Origin: Collinsella tanakaei
GTDB lineage: Bacteria > Actinomycetota > Coriobacteriia > Coriobacteriales > Coriobacteriaceae
Length of the DNA stretch: 64,000 nt
NCBI RefSeq assembly: GCF_016900375.1
Contig: NZ_JACJKB010000001.1
Span: 62,001 to 126,000 of the forward strand
Reading direction: 5' to 3'
The notes under the pieces are model-generated. The model made no database searches, had not been told where the DNA came from, and saw only the letters and a program-made list of their open reading frames with translations. Positions 13,368 to 22,571 of the stretch are shown piece by piece. A program made the position numbers and the translations under genes. Position 1 is the first letter of the stretch, and every line of letters begins with the position of its first letter.

Positions 13368-13422
13368 TCACTGCTGTTTGTTCATGCGGCTGTTTATCTG
13401 CCGTCCAAGGAGGTTAACGATT

Positions 13423-13611
13423 ATGTCCAAGGTTTGTGAGATCTGCGGTAAGCACCCCGTTGCTGGTCGCTCCATTAGCCACTCGCACCGCGTCGCCATC
13501 CGTAAGTTCCGTCCCAACATCCAGCGTGTGTACGTTGTCGTTGACGGTCATCGTCGCAAGATGAACGTCTGCACCAACTGCCTCAAGTCCGGCAAGGTGG
13601 CTCGTTCCTAA
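13423..13611 (+). CDS. rpmB: Large ribosomal subunit protein bL28
   Basis: A 62-residue L28 protein beginning MSKVCEICGKHPVAGRSISHS. Cysteines 5, 8, 50 and 53 form the zinc-binding C+ version of the protein. The ATG is preceded by AAGGAGG; the in-frame upstream extension to 13378 is not conserved. It stands alone as a monocistronic unit ending in the terminator at 13672. Confidence 0.97.
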   Translation: MSKVCEICGKHPVAGRSISHSHRVAIRKFRPNIQRVYVVVDGHRRKMNVCTNCLKSGKVARS

Positions 13612-13671
13612 TTAACCTTCTCGGCAAACATCGCGTGAACCGTATCTGACGGTACACTTAACGAACGTTCT

Positions 13672-13695
13672 GGCACCCTCCGGGGTGCCTTTTTT
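13672..13695 (+). terminator. rpmB terminator
   Basis: GGCACCC/GGGTGCC (13672-13678, 13683-13689) with a TCCG loop is followed by six T residues, a classical intrinsic terminator 60 bp past rpmB. Confidence 0.9.
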
Positions 13696-13696
13696 C

Positions 13697-13770
13697 ATGA
13701 AAGTTCGGGGACAGGTCCCAAACTTGCACAGGGAGCAATGAAAGTTTGGTGCCTGTCCCCAAACTTTCAT
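13697..13770. repeat. REP-like palindrome with GGGGACAGG core
   Basis: Two 29-bp arms (13697-13725 and 13742-13770) form an imperfect inverted repeat with about four mismatches. Each arm contains a GGGGACAGG core flanked by AAAGTT and AAACTT. The arm sequence GGGGACAGGCACC recalls extragenic palindromes linked with REP-associated tyrosine transposases; that link is from memory and no such transposase is in the window. It begins directly after the rpmB terminator. Confidence 0.65.
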
Positions 13771-13886
13771 TAGGTGCCTAAGTTGTTGGATTTCGATGAA
13801 TGGTTGGGGGAGTTGCATCTTCGGGGTGAACAGGGGAAGAATGAATGCCGCTGTGTCCATTCCGAGTTATGAGAAGAGGAGGGCCC

Positions 13887-16187
13887 GTGAAGATATTCAG
13901 CTTCCTCAAGAACCATAAGCTGAGCTTCCTCATCGCGCTGGTGCTGCTGTTCGCCCAAGCGAATTTCGAGCTCACGCTGCCGGGTATCATGAGCGATATC
14001 GTCGATGTCGGCATCAGCCAAGGCGGTATCGCGAGCGCGGTTCCCGACAAGATCACCACCGACGACCTCGCCGATGTCGAGCTGTTTTTGAGCGAGACCG
14101 AGGCGAATAAGGTCGAGGTGCTCTACAGCGCTCCTGACGCCGATGGCGTGCGCGTCTTTACCGGTACCGATGAGGAGCGCTCATCCATTGAGAGCTTCAT
14201 GGCCCAGGCAGAGACGCTTGTCTATCAGCTGGACCAGGGCGTTTCGGTCGACGAGTGGACCGATTCCGAAGATCCTCAGGTCACCGACGCCATCCGCTCC
14301 CAGATGGGGGATACCCTGTATCTCGACGACCTGGTGCAGATGACCGAGGCGTTCGCGACGGCGGAGACGGGCAGGCCGGTCGAGCTCGGTCCCGGAAGCC
14401 TGGTCGACCTGCGCCACCAGCTGATCGACCAGCTTGGCGATGCGGACGGAACCCTGGTCCAGTCGCGCGCCGTCGAGTTCGTCCGCGGCGCCTACGAGGA
14501 CGCGGAGGTCGACCTCAATGCTGTCCAGACCAACTACCTCATCGGTCAGGGCGCGACGATGCTCGGCATCGCGCTCGCCTCTGCCGCCTGCGCGATCCTA
14601 GCCGCGCTCAACGCGAGCCGCACCTCCGCCGCTATCGGACGCGAGGTCCGCCATCAGCTGTACGAGCAGGTGCTCGATTACTCGCCCGCCGAGATGAACA
14701 AGTTCTCCGCGGCATCCCTCATCACGCGCGCGACTAACGATATCCAGCAGATCCAGATGGTCACGGTCATGTGCCTGCGCATCGTGCTGTTCGCCCCGTG
14801 CATGGGTCTCGGCGCCGTGGTTCGCGTGCTGACGACGCCTACCGGCATGGAGTGGATCCTCGTCGTCGCCATCGTCACCATCGCCATCGCGATCGGCGTG
14901 CTGATGGGTCTTACGCTGCCTAAGTTCAAGATCATGCAGTCGCTCGTGGACCGTAACAACCTGCTCGCGCGCGAGGTGCTCACGGGTATCATGCCCATCC
15001 GCGCCTTCGGCCGTCAGCAGCACGAGGAGGAGCGCTACGACGAGGCGAACCGCGAGCTCACCGCAACCTATATATTCACCAACCGCTGCATGGCGCTGCT
15101 CATGCCCGTCATGATGATCGTGATGAACGCGACCACCGTCGCCATCGTGTGGTTCGGCGCGCAGGGCGTGGACACCGGCACCCTGCAGGTCGGCACCCTC
15201 ATGGCATATATCAACTACGTGATGCAGGTCATCATGAGCTTCATGATCCTCACCATGATCTCGGTCATGCTGCCGCGTGCCGGCGTCGCCGCCGAACGCG
15301 TGCAGGAGGTGCTCGACACGCACACGTCCATCCACGATCCGAAGCCCTCCGATCGCGTCACGCGCGAGAAGGGCGAGGGCTGGAAGGGCGTCGTGTCGTT
15401 CAACGACGTCACGTTCGCGTATCCCGATGCCGACGTACCAACGCTGGAGCACATCAGCTTCACGGCGGCGCCCGGCAAGACCTGCGCCATCATCGGCTCG
15501 ACTGGCTGCGGCAAGTCGACGCTGGTGCAGCTCATACCGCGCTTGTATGACGTGACCGAGGGTTCGGTCACCCTTGACGGCGTCGACATCCGCAACATCG
15601 ACCTCGCCGAGCTCCGCCGGACGATCGGCTACGTGCCGCAGAAGCGCATGCTGTTCTCGGGCACGATCGAGTCTAACATCAAGTACGGCGACGATGCCAT
15701 GAGCGATGGCGATATGGTGCGCGCCGCCGAGATCGCCCAGGCGACGGAGTTCATCGACAGCAGGCCCGAGGGCTACCAGAGCCCCATCAGCCAGGGCGGC
15801 TCGAACGTGTCGGGCGGCCAGAACCAGCGCCTGTCGATCGCACGCGCGCTGGCGATCCACCCGAAGGTGCTCGTGTTCGACGACTCGTTCTCCGCGCTCG
15901 ACTACAAGACCGACGCCACGCTGCGCGCCGAGCTCGACCGCCAGTGCTCCGACGCGGCGGTGATCATCGTGGCGCAGCGCATCGCGACCATCATGCACGC
16001 CGACGAGATCCTGGTGCTCGACGACGGCCGTATCGTCGGCCGCGGCACGCACGAGGAGCTGCTGCGAGGCTGCCCCGAGTACCTCGAGATCGCCAAGAGC
16101 CAGCTTTCGGCCGCAGAGCTCGGTCTCGACGAGACGGCAGGCGATGCCGCCGGCGACGATAACGATATGAAGGGAGGTGAGCGCTGA
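13887..16187 (+). CDS. ABC exporter half-transporter A (degenerate ATPase site)
   Basis: A 766-residue type IV ABC exporter subunit with an N-terminal transmembrane domain and a C-terminal ATPase. TM1 is at about residues 12-32. A hydrophilic, acidic segment of about 150 residues follows (about 48-205) before TM2, so this loop should lie outside the membrane. The ATPase has GSTGCGKST (Walker A), VSGGQNQR (signature) and VLVFDDSFSALD, where the usual catalytic Glu is Asp. That is typical of the degenerate site in heterodimeric exporters such as TM287/288. The GTG at 13887 follows AGAGGAGGG. The stop and the next start overlap in TGATG, so it pairs with the next gene. The substrate is unknown; drugs, lipids or peptides are possible. 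Confidence 0.88.
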   Translation: MKIFSFLKNHKLSFLIALVLLFAQANFELTLPGIMSDIVDVGISQGGIASAVPDKITTDDLADVELFLSETEANKVEVLYSAPDADGVRVFTGTDEERSSIESFMAQAETLVYQLDQGVSVDEWTDSEDPQVTDAIRSQMGDTLYLDDLVQMTEAFATAETGRPVELGPGSLVDLRHQLIDQLGDADGTLVQSRAVEFVRGAYEDAEVDLNAVQTNYLIGQGATMLGIALASAACAILAALNASRTSAAIGREVRHQLYEQVLDYSPAEMNKFSAASLITRATNDIQQIQMVTVMCLRIVLFAPCMGLGAVVRVLTTPTGMEWILVVAIVTIAIAIGVLMGLTLPKFKIMQSLVDRNNLLAREVLTGIMPIRAFGRQQHEEERYDEANRELTATYIFTNRCMALLMPVMMIVMNATTVAIVWFGAQGVDTGTLQVGTLMAYINYVMQVIMSFMILTMISVMLPRAGVAAERVQEVLDTHTSIHDPKPSDRVTREKGEGWKGVVSFNDVTFAYPDADVPTLEHISFTAAPGKTCAIIGSTGCGKSTLVQLIPRLYDVTEGSVTLDGVDIRNIDLAELRRTIGYVPQKRMLFSGTIESNIKYGDDAMSDGDMVRAAEIAQATEFIDSRPEGYQSPISQGGSNVSGGQNQRLSIARALAIHPKVLVFDDSFSALDYKTDATLRAELDRQCSDAAVIIVAQRIATIMHADEILVLDDGRIVGRGTHEELLRGCPEYLEIAKSQLSAAELGLDETAGDAAGDDNDMKGGER

Positions 16188-18004
16188 TGCCGGGACATCG
16201 CCGCCGCGGGCCCGCGTCTGAGCGCGCCCGTGATTTCAAGGGAACCATCAAGCATCTCGTAGCCTATCTCTCCCATGAGCGTATCCCCGTGTGCATCGCG
16301 CTCATCTGCGCGATCGCCTCGGTGGTGTTCAACGTCGTCGGACCGCGCATCCTCGGCCAGGCAACCACGAAGCTCTTCGAGGGCATCTCTGCCAAGATCC
16401 TAGGCACGGGGTCCATCGACTTCGCCGGCATCGGATACATCCTTGCCGGCCTCATGTGCCTGTATGCGACCTCGGCCGCCTTCAACTTCCTGCAGGGTTG
16501 GCTCATGACAGGCGTGACGCAGCGCGTGTGCTACCGCATGCGTCGCGAGATCATCGAGAAGATTGACCGCATGCCGCTCGGGTATTTCGAGAGCAACGCG
16601 GTGGGCGATGTGCTCAGCCGCATCACGAACGACGTCGACACGGTCGGCCAGTCGCTCAACCAGTGCGTCACGCAGCTCATCACGTCCATCACGCAGATCA
16701 TCGGCGTGACGGTCATGATGCTGTCGGTGTCGGCAGCTCTAGCCGGCATCACCTTCCTGACCGTTCCCGTGTCGCTCGTGCTCATCGTGATCGTGGTGCG
16801 CTCCTCGCAGCGCTATTTCCGTCAGCAGCAGACGCTGCTCGGCCGTGTTGACGGTGTGATCGAGGAGAGCTTCTCCGGCCAGAACGTCATCAAGGTGTTC
16901 AACCGCGAGCAGCGCGCCCTGGCTGACTTCGATGTCGATAACGACCTGCTGTACCAGGCCGGTTGGCGCTCGCAGTTCCTGAGTGGCCTCATGCAGCCCA
17001 TCATGAACTTCGTGGCGAACCTGGCCTACGTCGCCGTGGTCTCCTTCGGAGCGTTCCTCGCCGTATCCGGCGCCATCACCGTGGGCGATATCCAGGCGTT
17101 CATGCAGTACGTCCGCAACTTCACGCAGCCCATCACGCAGCTGACCCAGGTATCCAATATGGTCCAGATGCTGTCGGCGGCCGCCGAGCGCGTCTTCGAG
17201 TTTCTGGATGAGCCCGAGGAGAGCCCGGATGCCGAGACGCCCGAGCTCCCCGCGCGCACGCACGGTGCGGTGAGCTTCGACCACGTGAAGTTCGGGTACG
17301 TGCCCAACAAGACCATCATCCACGACTTCACCTGCGATATCGAGCCCGGTCAGACGGTCGCCATCGTGGGCCCCACGGGTGCGGGCAAGACGACCCTCAT
17401 GAAGCTGCTCATGCGCTTCTACGACGTGAACGCCGGCGCCATCCGCGTGGACGGCGTGGACGTGCGCGACTACGCGCGCGACGACCTGCGCGCGAACTTC
17501 GCCATGGTGCTGCAGGACACGTGGCTCTTCAAGGGATCCATCTTGGAGAACATCCGTTATGGCCGCGCCGACGCCTCCGACGACGAAGTCCATGCCGCCG
17601 CCCGCGCGGCGCTCGCGGACCACTTCATCCGCACGCTTCCCGGTGGCTACGACTTCGAACTCAACGAGGACGCCTCCAACGTGAGCCAGGGCCAAAAGCA
17701 GCTGCTCACCATCGCGCGCGCGTTCATTGCCGACCGCCCGATCCTCATTCTGGACGAGGCGACGTCGAACGTGGACACGCGTACCGAGGAGCGCATCCAG
17801 CGCGCTATGGACGCCCTCATGCAGGGCCGCACGAGTTTCGTCATCGCGCACCGCCTGTCGACGATCCGCAATGCCGACAAGATTCTCGTGCTGCGCGACG
17901 GCGACATCGTGGAGTCCGGCACCCATGAGGAGCTGCTCGCTCAAGGCGGCTTCTATGCGGAGCTCTATAACTCGCAATTCGAGCACGGTGGGGAAGAGGA
18001 GTAG
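16187..18004 (+). CDS. ABC exporter half-transporter B (catalytic ATPase site)
   Basis: A 605-residue type IV ABC exporter subunit with six predicted transmembrane helices and a C-terminal ATPase. It has GPTGAGKTT (Walker A), NVSQGQKQ (signature) and LILDEATSNVD with the catalytic Glu intact. The functional Walker B complements the Asp-substituted one in the preceding subunit, supporting an obligate heterodimer. The start follows GGGAGGTGAGCGCTG and overlaps the previous stop by one base. No lantibiotic-type peptidase domain is present. Confidence 0.9.
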   Translation: MPGHRRRGPASERARDFKGTIKHLVAYLSHERIPVCIALICAIASVVFNVVGPRILGQATTKLFEGISAKILGTGSIDFAGIGYILAGLMCLYATSAAFNFLQGWLMTGVTQRVCYRMRREIIEKIDRMPLGYFESNAVGDVLSRITNDVDTVGQSLNQCVTQLITSITQIIGVTVMMLSVSAALAGITFLTVPVSLVLIVIVVRSSQRYFRQQQTLLGRVDGVIEESFSGQNVIKVFNREQRALADFDVDNDLLYQAGWRSQFLSGLMQPIMNFVANLAYVAVVSFGAFLAVSGAITVGDIQAFMQYVRNFTQPITQLTQVSNMVQMLSAAAERVFEFLDEPEESPDAETPELPARTHGAVSFDHVKFGYVPNKTIIHDFTCDIEPGQTVAIVGPTGAGKTTLMKLLMRFYDVNAGAIRVDGVDVRDYARDDLRANFAMVLQDTWLFKGSILENIRYGRADASDDEVHAAARAALADHFIRTLPGGYDFELNEDASNVSQGQKQLLTIARAFIADRPILILDEATSNVDTRTEERIQRAMDALMQGRTSFVIAHRLSTIRNADKILVLRDGDIVESGTHEELLAQGGFYAELYNSQFEHGGEEE

Positions 18005-18037
18005 CGGTAAGACCGGATCGGCAATCTACGAATCACT

Positions 18038-18070
18038 TGCGGCCGCGTGGGCAGGTTCCACGCGGCCGCA
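18038..18070. terminator. Terminator-like hairpin after the exporter operon
   Basis: A 13-bp perfect stem, TGCGGCCGCGTGG and CCACGCGGCCGCA, with a 7-nt loop lies 34 bp past the exporter stop. It is followed by CCTTTATATA, a weak T-rich tract. Confidence 0.7.
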
Positions 18071-18221
18071 CCTTTATATATGCCGAGAATCGGTGGAGCG
18101 GTTCCTGTTAACGTTTCTAATTTCGAGTAGTTGGGTATGAATTTCAATTACAATACCCCTACACCTCTTATTGCAGGACATACTTTAGTGCGCTAATGCA
18201 CATGACCGAAAGGATCATCCC

Positions 18222-19223
18222 ATGCTTAAGCAAGCCCAGGGCAACCGCCTCATGCTCAACCGTCGCCAGGCGCTCATCGGCCTTGGCGCCGCCGGCGTCG
18301 CGGCACTCGGCCTCGCCGGATGCAGCGATGTCGAGGCGCCCGCACCCGAGGGTTCCGATACTGCGACGGATGCGGCTGACGAGGAGGCCGAGGAGCGCCA
18401 GCTCGATGCCGAGGCCTACGATGCCCTGATCGCCGCAGGTGGCGTTGCCGACGACGCCGCGGTCGCCGCCAGCACCTGGGCGACCAAGATCAAGGAGGCC
18501 GGCAAGATGCGCGTCGGCGGCGTGCAGACCTCCATGCTCTTCTGCCTCATGAACGAGAAGGACAACAAGGTCCGCGGCTTCGATGCCGGCCTCTTCCAGC
18601 TGCTCACGCGCTACATCCTGGGCGACGAGAACGCCTACGAGCTCACGCAGGTCACCTCCGATACCCGCGAGTCCGTGCTTACGAACGACCAGGTCGACGC
18701 CGTGTTCGCCACCTACTCCATCACCGATGAGCGCAAGGAGGTCATCTCCTTTGCGGGTCCGTACTACACTACCCAGCAGGGCATCCTCGTGACGGCCGAC
18801 AACACCGATATCAACGGCGTCGACGACCTCGCTGGCAAAAACGTTGCCGCCCAGTCCGGCTCCACCGGCCCTTCGGTGCTCGAGGAGTATGCTCCCGAGG
18901 CCACCATCCAGGAGTTCTCCACCGATGAGGAGGCTCGCTCCGCGCTCGAGCAGGGTCGTGTCGACGCCTATGTGATCGACCAGACCATGCTCATGAGCGA
19001 TATGGTCAAGCGCCCGGGCGCCTACAAGCTCACTGGCGATGCCTTCGGTCCGGTTGACGCTTACGGCATCGGCCTGCCGCTCGATTCCGACGGCGTCGCC
19101 TTCGTCAACGATTTCCTCGCCAAGATCGAGGAGGATGGCACCTGGTCCGACCTCTGGCAGGTCTGCATCGGCGACCGCGCCGACATCGACGCCGCGCCCG
19201 AGCCCCCTGCGATCGGCGCGTAA
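18222..19223 (+). CDS. Polar amino-acid ABC transporter substrate-binding lipoprotein
   Basis: A 333-residue family-3 solute-binding protein anchored to the outer face of the membrane. The signal peptide ends in the lipobox LAGC with the lipidated Cys at residue 34. An RR pair at 14-15 before the hydrophobic stretch (NRRQAL) hints at possible Tat export. The mature part has MRVGGVQTSM, the VDAVFATYSIT segment and the NVAAQSGSTG hinge seen in glutamine/glutamate binding proteins. GAAAGGATC precedes the ATG. It heads an operon with two permeases and an ATPase. The exact amino acid cannot be decided from the sequence. Confidence 0.9.
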   Translation: MLKQAQGNRLMLNRRQALIGLGAAGVAALGLAGCSDVEAPAPEGSDTATDAADEEAEERQLDAEAYDALIAAGGVADDAAVAASTWATKIKEAGKMRVGGVQTSMLFCLMNEKDNKVRGFDAGLFQLLTRYILGDENAYELTQVTSDTRESVLTNDQVDAVFATYSITDERKEVISFAGPYYTTQQGILVTADNTDINGVDDLAGKNVAAQSGSTGPSVLEEYAPEATIQEFSTDEEARSALEQGRVDAYVIDQTMLMSDMVKRPGAYKLTGDAFGPVDAYGIGLPLDSDGVAFVNDFLAKIEEDGTWSDLWQVCIGDRADIDAAPEPPAIGA

Positions 19224-19269
19224 GCGTCCTTTCGCAGCCGCGGGGGTCCATCGCCGCCGCACCCTGCAC

Positions 19270-19301
19270 GGCGGGGTGCCTGAACGTTTGGCATCCCCGC
19301 C
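19270..19301 (+). promoter_or_regulatory. Intercistronic hairpin between binding protein and permease genes
   Basis: GGCGGGGTGCC (19270-19280) pairs with GGCATCCCCGCC (19290-19301) with one bulged base and an 8-9-nt loop; no U-run follows. Such stems after a binding-protein gene commonly stabilise its mRNA or weaken read-through, raising binding protein over membrane components. Confidence 0.5.
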
Positions 19302-19373
19302 CACGTGCACTTTCGTATCGATGTTCGTGGGGCCTGAGTCGCGCACCGGGCCCCGCGGTGTATAGGAGGCCGG

Positions 19374-20033
19374 ATGGGACTGTCCGAGCTGCTTACAACC
19401 TATGGTCAGGACTACCTGACCGCGCTGGTCACCACGTGGTGGATGACCGCGGTCGCCTTCGCGCTCGTGATGGTGCTCTCGATCGCCATCACGGTCATGC
19501 GCGTCTCGCCGTTGAAGCCTTTGCGGGTGGTGGGCGACTTCTATGTGCAGGTGTTCCGCAACATTCCCGGTGTCGCCCTGCTCATCATCATCGTGTACGC
19601 CCTGCCCAACCTGCGGCTGGTGCTCGATTACCGGACCTGCGTGATCGTTACGGTCATCCTCATGGGCTCCGCCTTCGGCTCCGAGAACTTCATGAGCGGT
19701 ATCAACACCATCGGCGTCGGGCAGATCGAGGCGGCGCGCTCTCTGGGGCTCACGTTCACGCAGATCATCTGGAAGATCGTCATCCCGCAGGCTCTGCGCT
19801 CGGCGGTGCTGCCCATGACGAACCTCCTGATCGCCGTCATGCTGTCGACTTCGCTGGGGTCCCAGGTCCCCATGAGCCCCGACGAGCTCACGGGCGTCGT
19901 GTCGTTCATCAACACCCGCTCGACTGGCGGTATCCTTGCCTTTCTGATCGCTGCGCTGGGGTATGTGGGAACGGCTGCGGTTATCGGCCTTGTCGGTAAC
20001 CGTCTCGACAAGAAGGTGAGGATCCTGCGATGA
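19374..20033 (+). CDS. Amino-acid ABC transporter permease 1
   Basis: A 219-residue HisM/GlnP-type permease. It has several hydrophobic segments and the EAA loop region (EAARSLGLTFTQIIWKIVIPQA) that docks on the ATPase. TATAGGAGG lies 4 bp before the ATG. Its stop overlaps the next permease by 4 bp (ATGA). It is expected to form a heterodimeric channel with that permease. Confidence 0.92.
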   Translation: MGLSELLTTYGQDYLTALVTTWWMTAVAFALVMVLSIAITVMRVSPLKPLRVVGDFYVQVFRNIPGVALLIIIVYALPNLRLVLDYRTCVIVTVILMGSAFGSENFMSGINTIGVGQIEAARSLGLTFTQIIWKIVIPQALRSAVLPMTNLLIAVMLSTSLGSQVPMSPDELTGVVSFINTRSTGGILAFLIAALGYVGTAAVIGLVGNRLDKKVRILR

Positions 20034-20860
20034 GCAACCATGCGAAACCGCTGAGCATCCGCGATGCCCTCTACGAGCAGCCCGGTCCGCACACGCGTCG
20101 TCGCGTGCTGATCGGTACCGTCATCACCGCCGTGCTGGTGCTTATCGGCATCGGCCTGGTGATCCGGCAGTTCTACATCACCGGTCAGCTCGCGCCCCGC
20201 TACTGGACGTTCCTGGCCCAGCCGACCACCTGGCGCTACCTGCTGCAGGGTTTTCGCGGCACCGTCTCGGTGGCGCTTACCTCGGGCGTCTTGGCGCTTA
20301 TCTTGGGCCTTGTGCTCATGCTCGGCCGCACGAGCGGCGTCAAGCCGCTTTCGGTCGTCTGCCGCGTGGTCACCGACTTCTTCCGCGGCGTGCCGAGCCT
20401 GCTGTTGATCTACTTCTTCTTTTTGGTCGTGCCCCAATACGGCGTCAAGCTGTCGTCGTTCTGGATGATCACCCTGCCCGTGACGCTTGCCGCCTCCGGC
20501 GTTCTCGCCGAGGTCATGCGCGCCGGCGTGAATGCGGTGCCGCGCGGCCAGGTCGAGGCCGCGATGTCGCTCGGCATGCGGCCGGCGCGCATCATGTTCA
20601 AGATCGTGCTGCCCCAGGCAATCCGCTTCGTGATTCCCTCGCTCATCTCGCAGCTGGTCGTCGTGGTCAAGGACACGACCGTCGCCTACGTCGTGAGCTA
20701 CCCGGACCTTATGCAGAACGCGCGCGTGCTCATCACCAACTACGATGCGCTCGTGTCCATGTACTTCACGGTCGCCATCATCTACATCCTGCTCAACTAT
20801 GCGATCAACAAGCTGTCCGGCTTCGTTGCCGAGCGCATGGGCGTCAAGATCATCCGCTAG
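20030..20860 (+). CDS. Amino-acid ABC transporter permease 2
   Basis: A 276-residue permease of the same family, with an N-terminal cytoplasmic extension of about 30 residues before TM1. The EAA motif is EAAMSLGMRPARIMFKIVLPQA. The 4-bp overlap with permease 1 suggests equal production of both subunits. Confidence 0.92.
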   Translation: MSNHAKPLSIRDALYEQPGPHTRRRVLIGTVITAVLVLIGIGLVIRQFYITGQLAPRYWTFLAQPTTWRYLLQGFRGTVSVALTSGVLALILGLVLMLGRTSGVKPLSVVCRVVTDFFRGVPSLLLIYFFFLVVPQYGVKLSSFWMITLPVTLAASGVLAEVMRAGVNAVPRGQVEAAMSLGMRPARIMFKIVLPQAIRFVIPSLISQLVVVVKDTTVAYVVSYPDLMQNARVLITNYDALVSMYFTVAIIYILLNYAINKLSGFVAERMGVKIIR

Positions 20861-20890
20861 CAGCGACTACCGAGAGGAACGGATACCGCA

Positions 20891-21649
20891 ATGTCTTTGA
20901 ATCATACGGACGAGATTCCCGTCATTGAGCTGCGCCATGTCGATAAGCACTACGGCGACCTGCACGTGCTGCGCGATATCAACCTCAAGGTCTCGCGCGG
21001 CGAGGTGCTCGTGGTCATCGGGCCCTCCGGCTCGGGCAAGTCGACCATGTGCCGCACCATCAACCGCCTGGAGACTATCGATTCGGGCGATGTGCTCATC
21101 GAGGGCAAGCCACTGCCGAAGGAGGGGCGTGAGCTCGCGGCGATGCGCGCCGAGCTCGGCATGGTGTTCCAGCAGTTCAACCTGTTCGCGCACAAGACCA
21201 TTCTCGAGAACGTGACGCTCGGTCCCATCGACGTGCTGGGCATGAAGCGTGATGAGGCCGAGAAGCGCGCCATGGAGCTGCTCGCGCGCGTGGGCGTGGC
21301 CGAGCAGGCCCAGAAGGTGCCTGCCCAGCTTTCGGGTGGCCAGCAGCAGCGCGTGGCCATCGCCCGCTCGCTTGCCATGAACCCGAAGGCCATGATGTTC
21401 GACGAGCCCACGAGCGCGCTCGACCCCGAGATGATAAACGAGGTGCTCGATGTCATGGTCGAGCTTGCGCGCGGCGGCATGACCATGGTCGTCGTGACGC
21501 ACGAGATGAACTTCGCTCGTCGCGTGGCCGACCGCGTCGTGTTCATGGCGGACGGCCAGATCGTCGAGGAAGGTGCGCCCGATGAGTTCTTCGACCATCC
21601 GAAGACGCAGCGCGCTCGCGACTTCCTGAATTCCATCAAGGGACATTAA
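20891..21649 (+). CDS. Amino-acid ABC transporter ATP-binding protein (GlnQ type)
   Basis: A 252-residue ATPase with GPSGSGKST (Walker A), [15 protein letters not shown] (signature), [13 protein letters not shown] (Walker B and D loop) and the switch histidine in VVVTHEM. It powers uptake by the two permeases immediately upstream. GAGAGGAACGG lies 7-8 bp before the ATG. Confidence 0.94.
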   Translation: MSLNHTDEIPVIELRHVDKHYGDLHVLRDINLKVSRGEVLVVIGPSGSGKSTMCRTINRLETIDSGDVLIEGKPLPKEGRELAAMRAELGMVFQQFNLFAHKTILENVTLGPIDVLGMKRDEAEKRAMELLARVGVAEQAQKVPAQLSGGQQQRVAIARSLAMNPKAMMFDEPTSALDPEMINEVLDVMVELARGGMTMVVVTHEMNFARRVADRVVFMADGQIVEEGAPDEFFDHPKTQRARDFLNSIKGH

Positions 21650-21696
21650 GGCATTCGACGCCTCGGTGCAGGGTCGGATGTGCGATGAGGAGAGAT

Positions 21697-22491
21697 ATGA
21701 CAGATACGGAACGTGTGAAACCGTTTTCGGTTGCGGCGGGGGATACGCGACCGGTGATTCTGGTTGCGCCGCGCCTCGAGCGGACGGATCCCTGCCTGCG
21801 CATGCCCGAGCGGCTCGCGCCCGAGGAGGCGGTTGCCACCGTCTTCATGGACGCCATCCTGGCTGCAGGCGGCCTGCCGCTGGTCATGCCCTTGACCGAG
21901 GACGAGGCGGTTCTGGCGTCTTTGGTCGAGATGGCCGATGGCGTCGCCATCCCGGGCGGTCAGGACGTGAATCCTGCGCTCTGGGGCGATACCTCCGGCT
22001 ACGACGAGGCCCTGCTGTGCCCCGAGCGCGATGCGTTTGAGGTTCGCCTTGTGCGCGCTGTGCTTGCGGCCCATAAGCCCCTGTTCGCCACCTGCCGCGG
22101 CGCTCAGATTCTCAACGTGGCGCTCGGCGGATCGCTGTGCATGGATGTCCCGCATTTCGAGCCGGTCAACGGCATGGTGCGGTGGCGCCATGCGCCGATC
22201 CTTTCCGACCCGGCGCATCCGGTGGAGGTCAAGGCGGGGTCGCTCCTTGAGCGCGCCCTCGGTGGCTTCACGATGGTGCAGGCGAACTCCAGCCACCACT
22301 GCTGCGTCGATCGCTTGGGTGAGGGCGTCGAGCTCGTGGCGCGCGCGACCGATGGCGTACCCGAGGGCATCGAGGTCCCCGCCGAGCGCTTCTGCCTGGG
22401 CGTCCAGTGGCATCCCGAGTACACCTGGCGCACGATCCCCACCGATTTCAGCCTCTGGAAGGCCTTCGTGGACGCTGCGCGCGGCGCGTGA
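21697..22491 (+). CDS. Class I glutamine amidotransferase-like gamma-glutamyl hydrolase (peptidase C26)
   Basis: A 264-residue member of the family that includes PuuD and other gamma-glutamyl-GABA hydrolases. Seen are IPGGQDVNPALWGD, the nucleophile elbow ATCRGAQ with Cys133, and the catalytic His/Glu in GVQWHPEY. It cleaves gamma-glutamyl amide bonds. Located 47 bp after the amino-acid importer, it may process an imported gamma-glutamyl compound. The ATG at 21697 has GAGGAGAGAT upstream; an ATG 12 bp earlier overlaps that site and is less likely. Confidence 0.85.
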   Translation: MTDTERVKPFSVAAGDTRPVILVAPRLERTDPCLRMPERLAPEEAVATVFMDAILAAGGLPLVMPLTEDEAVLASLVEMADGVAIPGGQDVNPALWGDTSGYDEALLCPERDAFEVRLVRAVLAAHKPLFATCRGAQILNVALGGSLCMDVPHFEPVNGMVRWRHAPILSDPAHPVEVKAGSLLERALGGFTMVQANSSHHCCVDRLGEGVELVARATDGVPEGIEVPAERFCLGVQWHPEYTWRTIPTDFSLWKAFVDAARGA

Positions 22492-22521
22492 CGCTGCGCT
22501 GGCATCAGATTCGATAGGACG

Positions 22522-22549
22522 GCGGCCCTCCTGGTTTCGGGAGGGCCGC
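22522..22549. terminator. Hairpin between convergent transcripts
   Basis: GCGGCCCTCC and GGAGGGCCGC form a 10-bp stem with an 8-nt loop, 30 bp past the C26 hydrolase stop and 22 bp before the end of the convergent lipoprotein gene. It is followed by TGACTTTCTGTT, a weak T-rich tail. Confidence 0.65.
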
Positions 22550-22571
22550 TGACTTTCTGTTGAGTACTTGC

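Larger units (their letters stand above)
12825..13422. other. AT-richer intergenic region between adhE and rpmB
   Basis: About 600 bp lie between the divergent adhE (minus) and rpmB (plus). The content is regulatory: a possible adhE -10 (TAGAAT on the minus strand near 12863-12868), four related dyads and the rpmB extended -10. Short reading frames around 13032-13371 exist on both strands but have no ribosome binding sites, no family resemblance, and overlap one another, so no gene is called. Confidence 0.6.

Noticed and set aside
13032-13371. Overlapping 70-90-codon frames on both strands upstream of rpmB
   Set aside because: No ribosome binding sites, mutual overlap, and the region contains operator-like repeats and the rpmB promoter.
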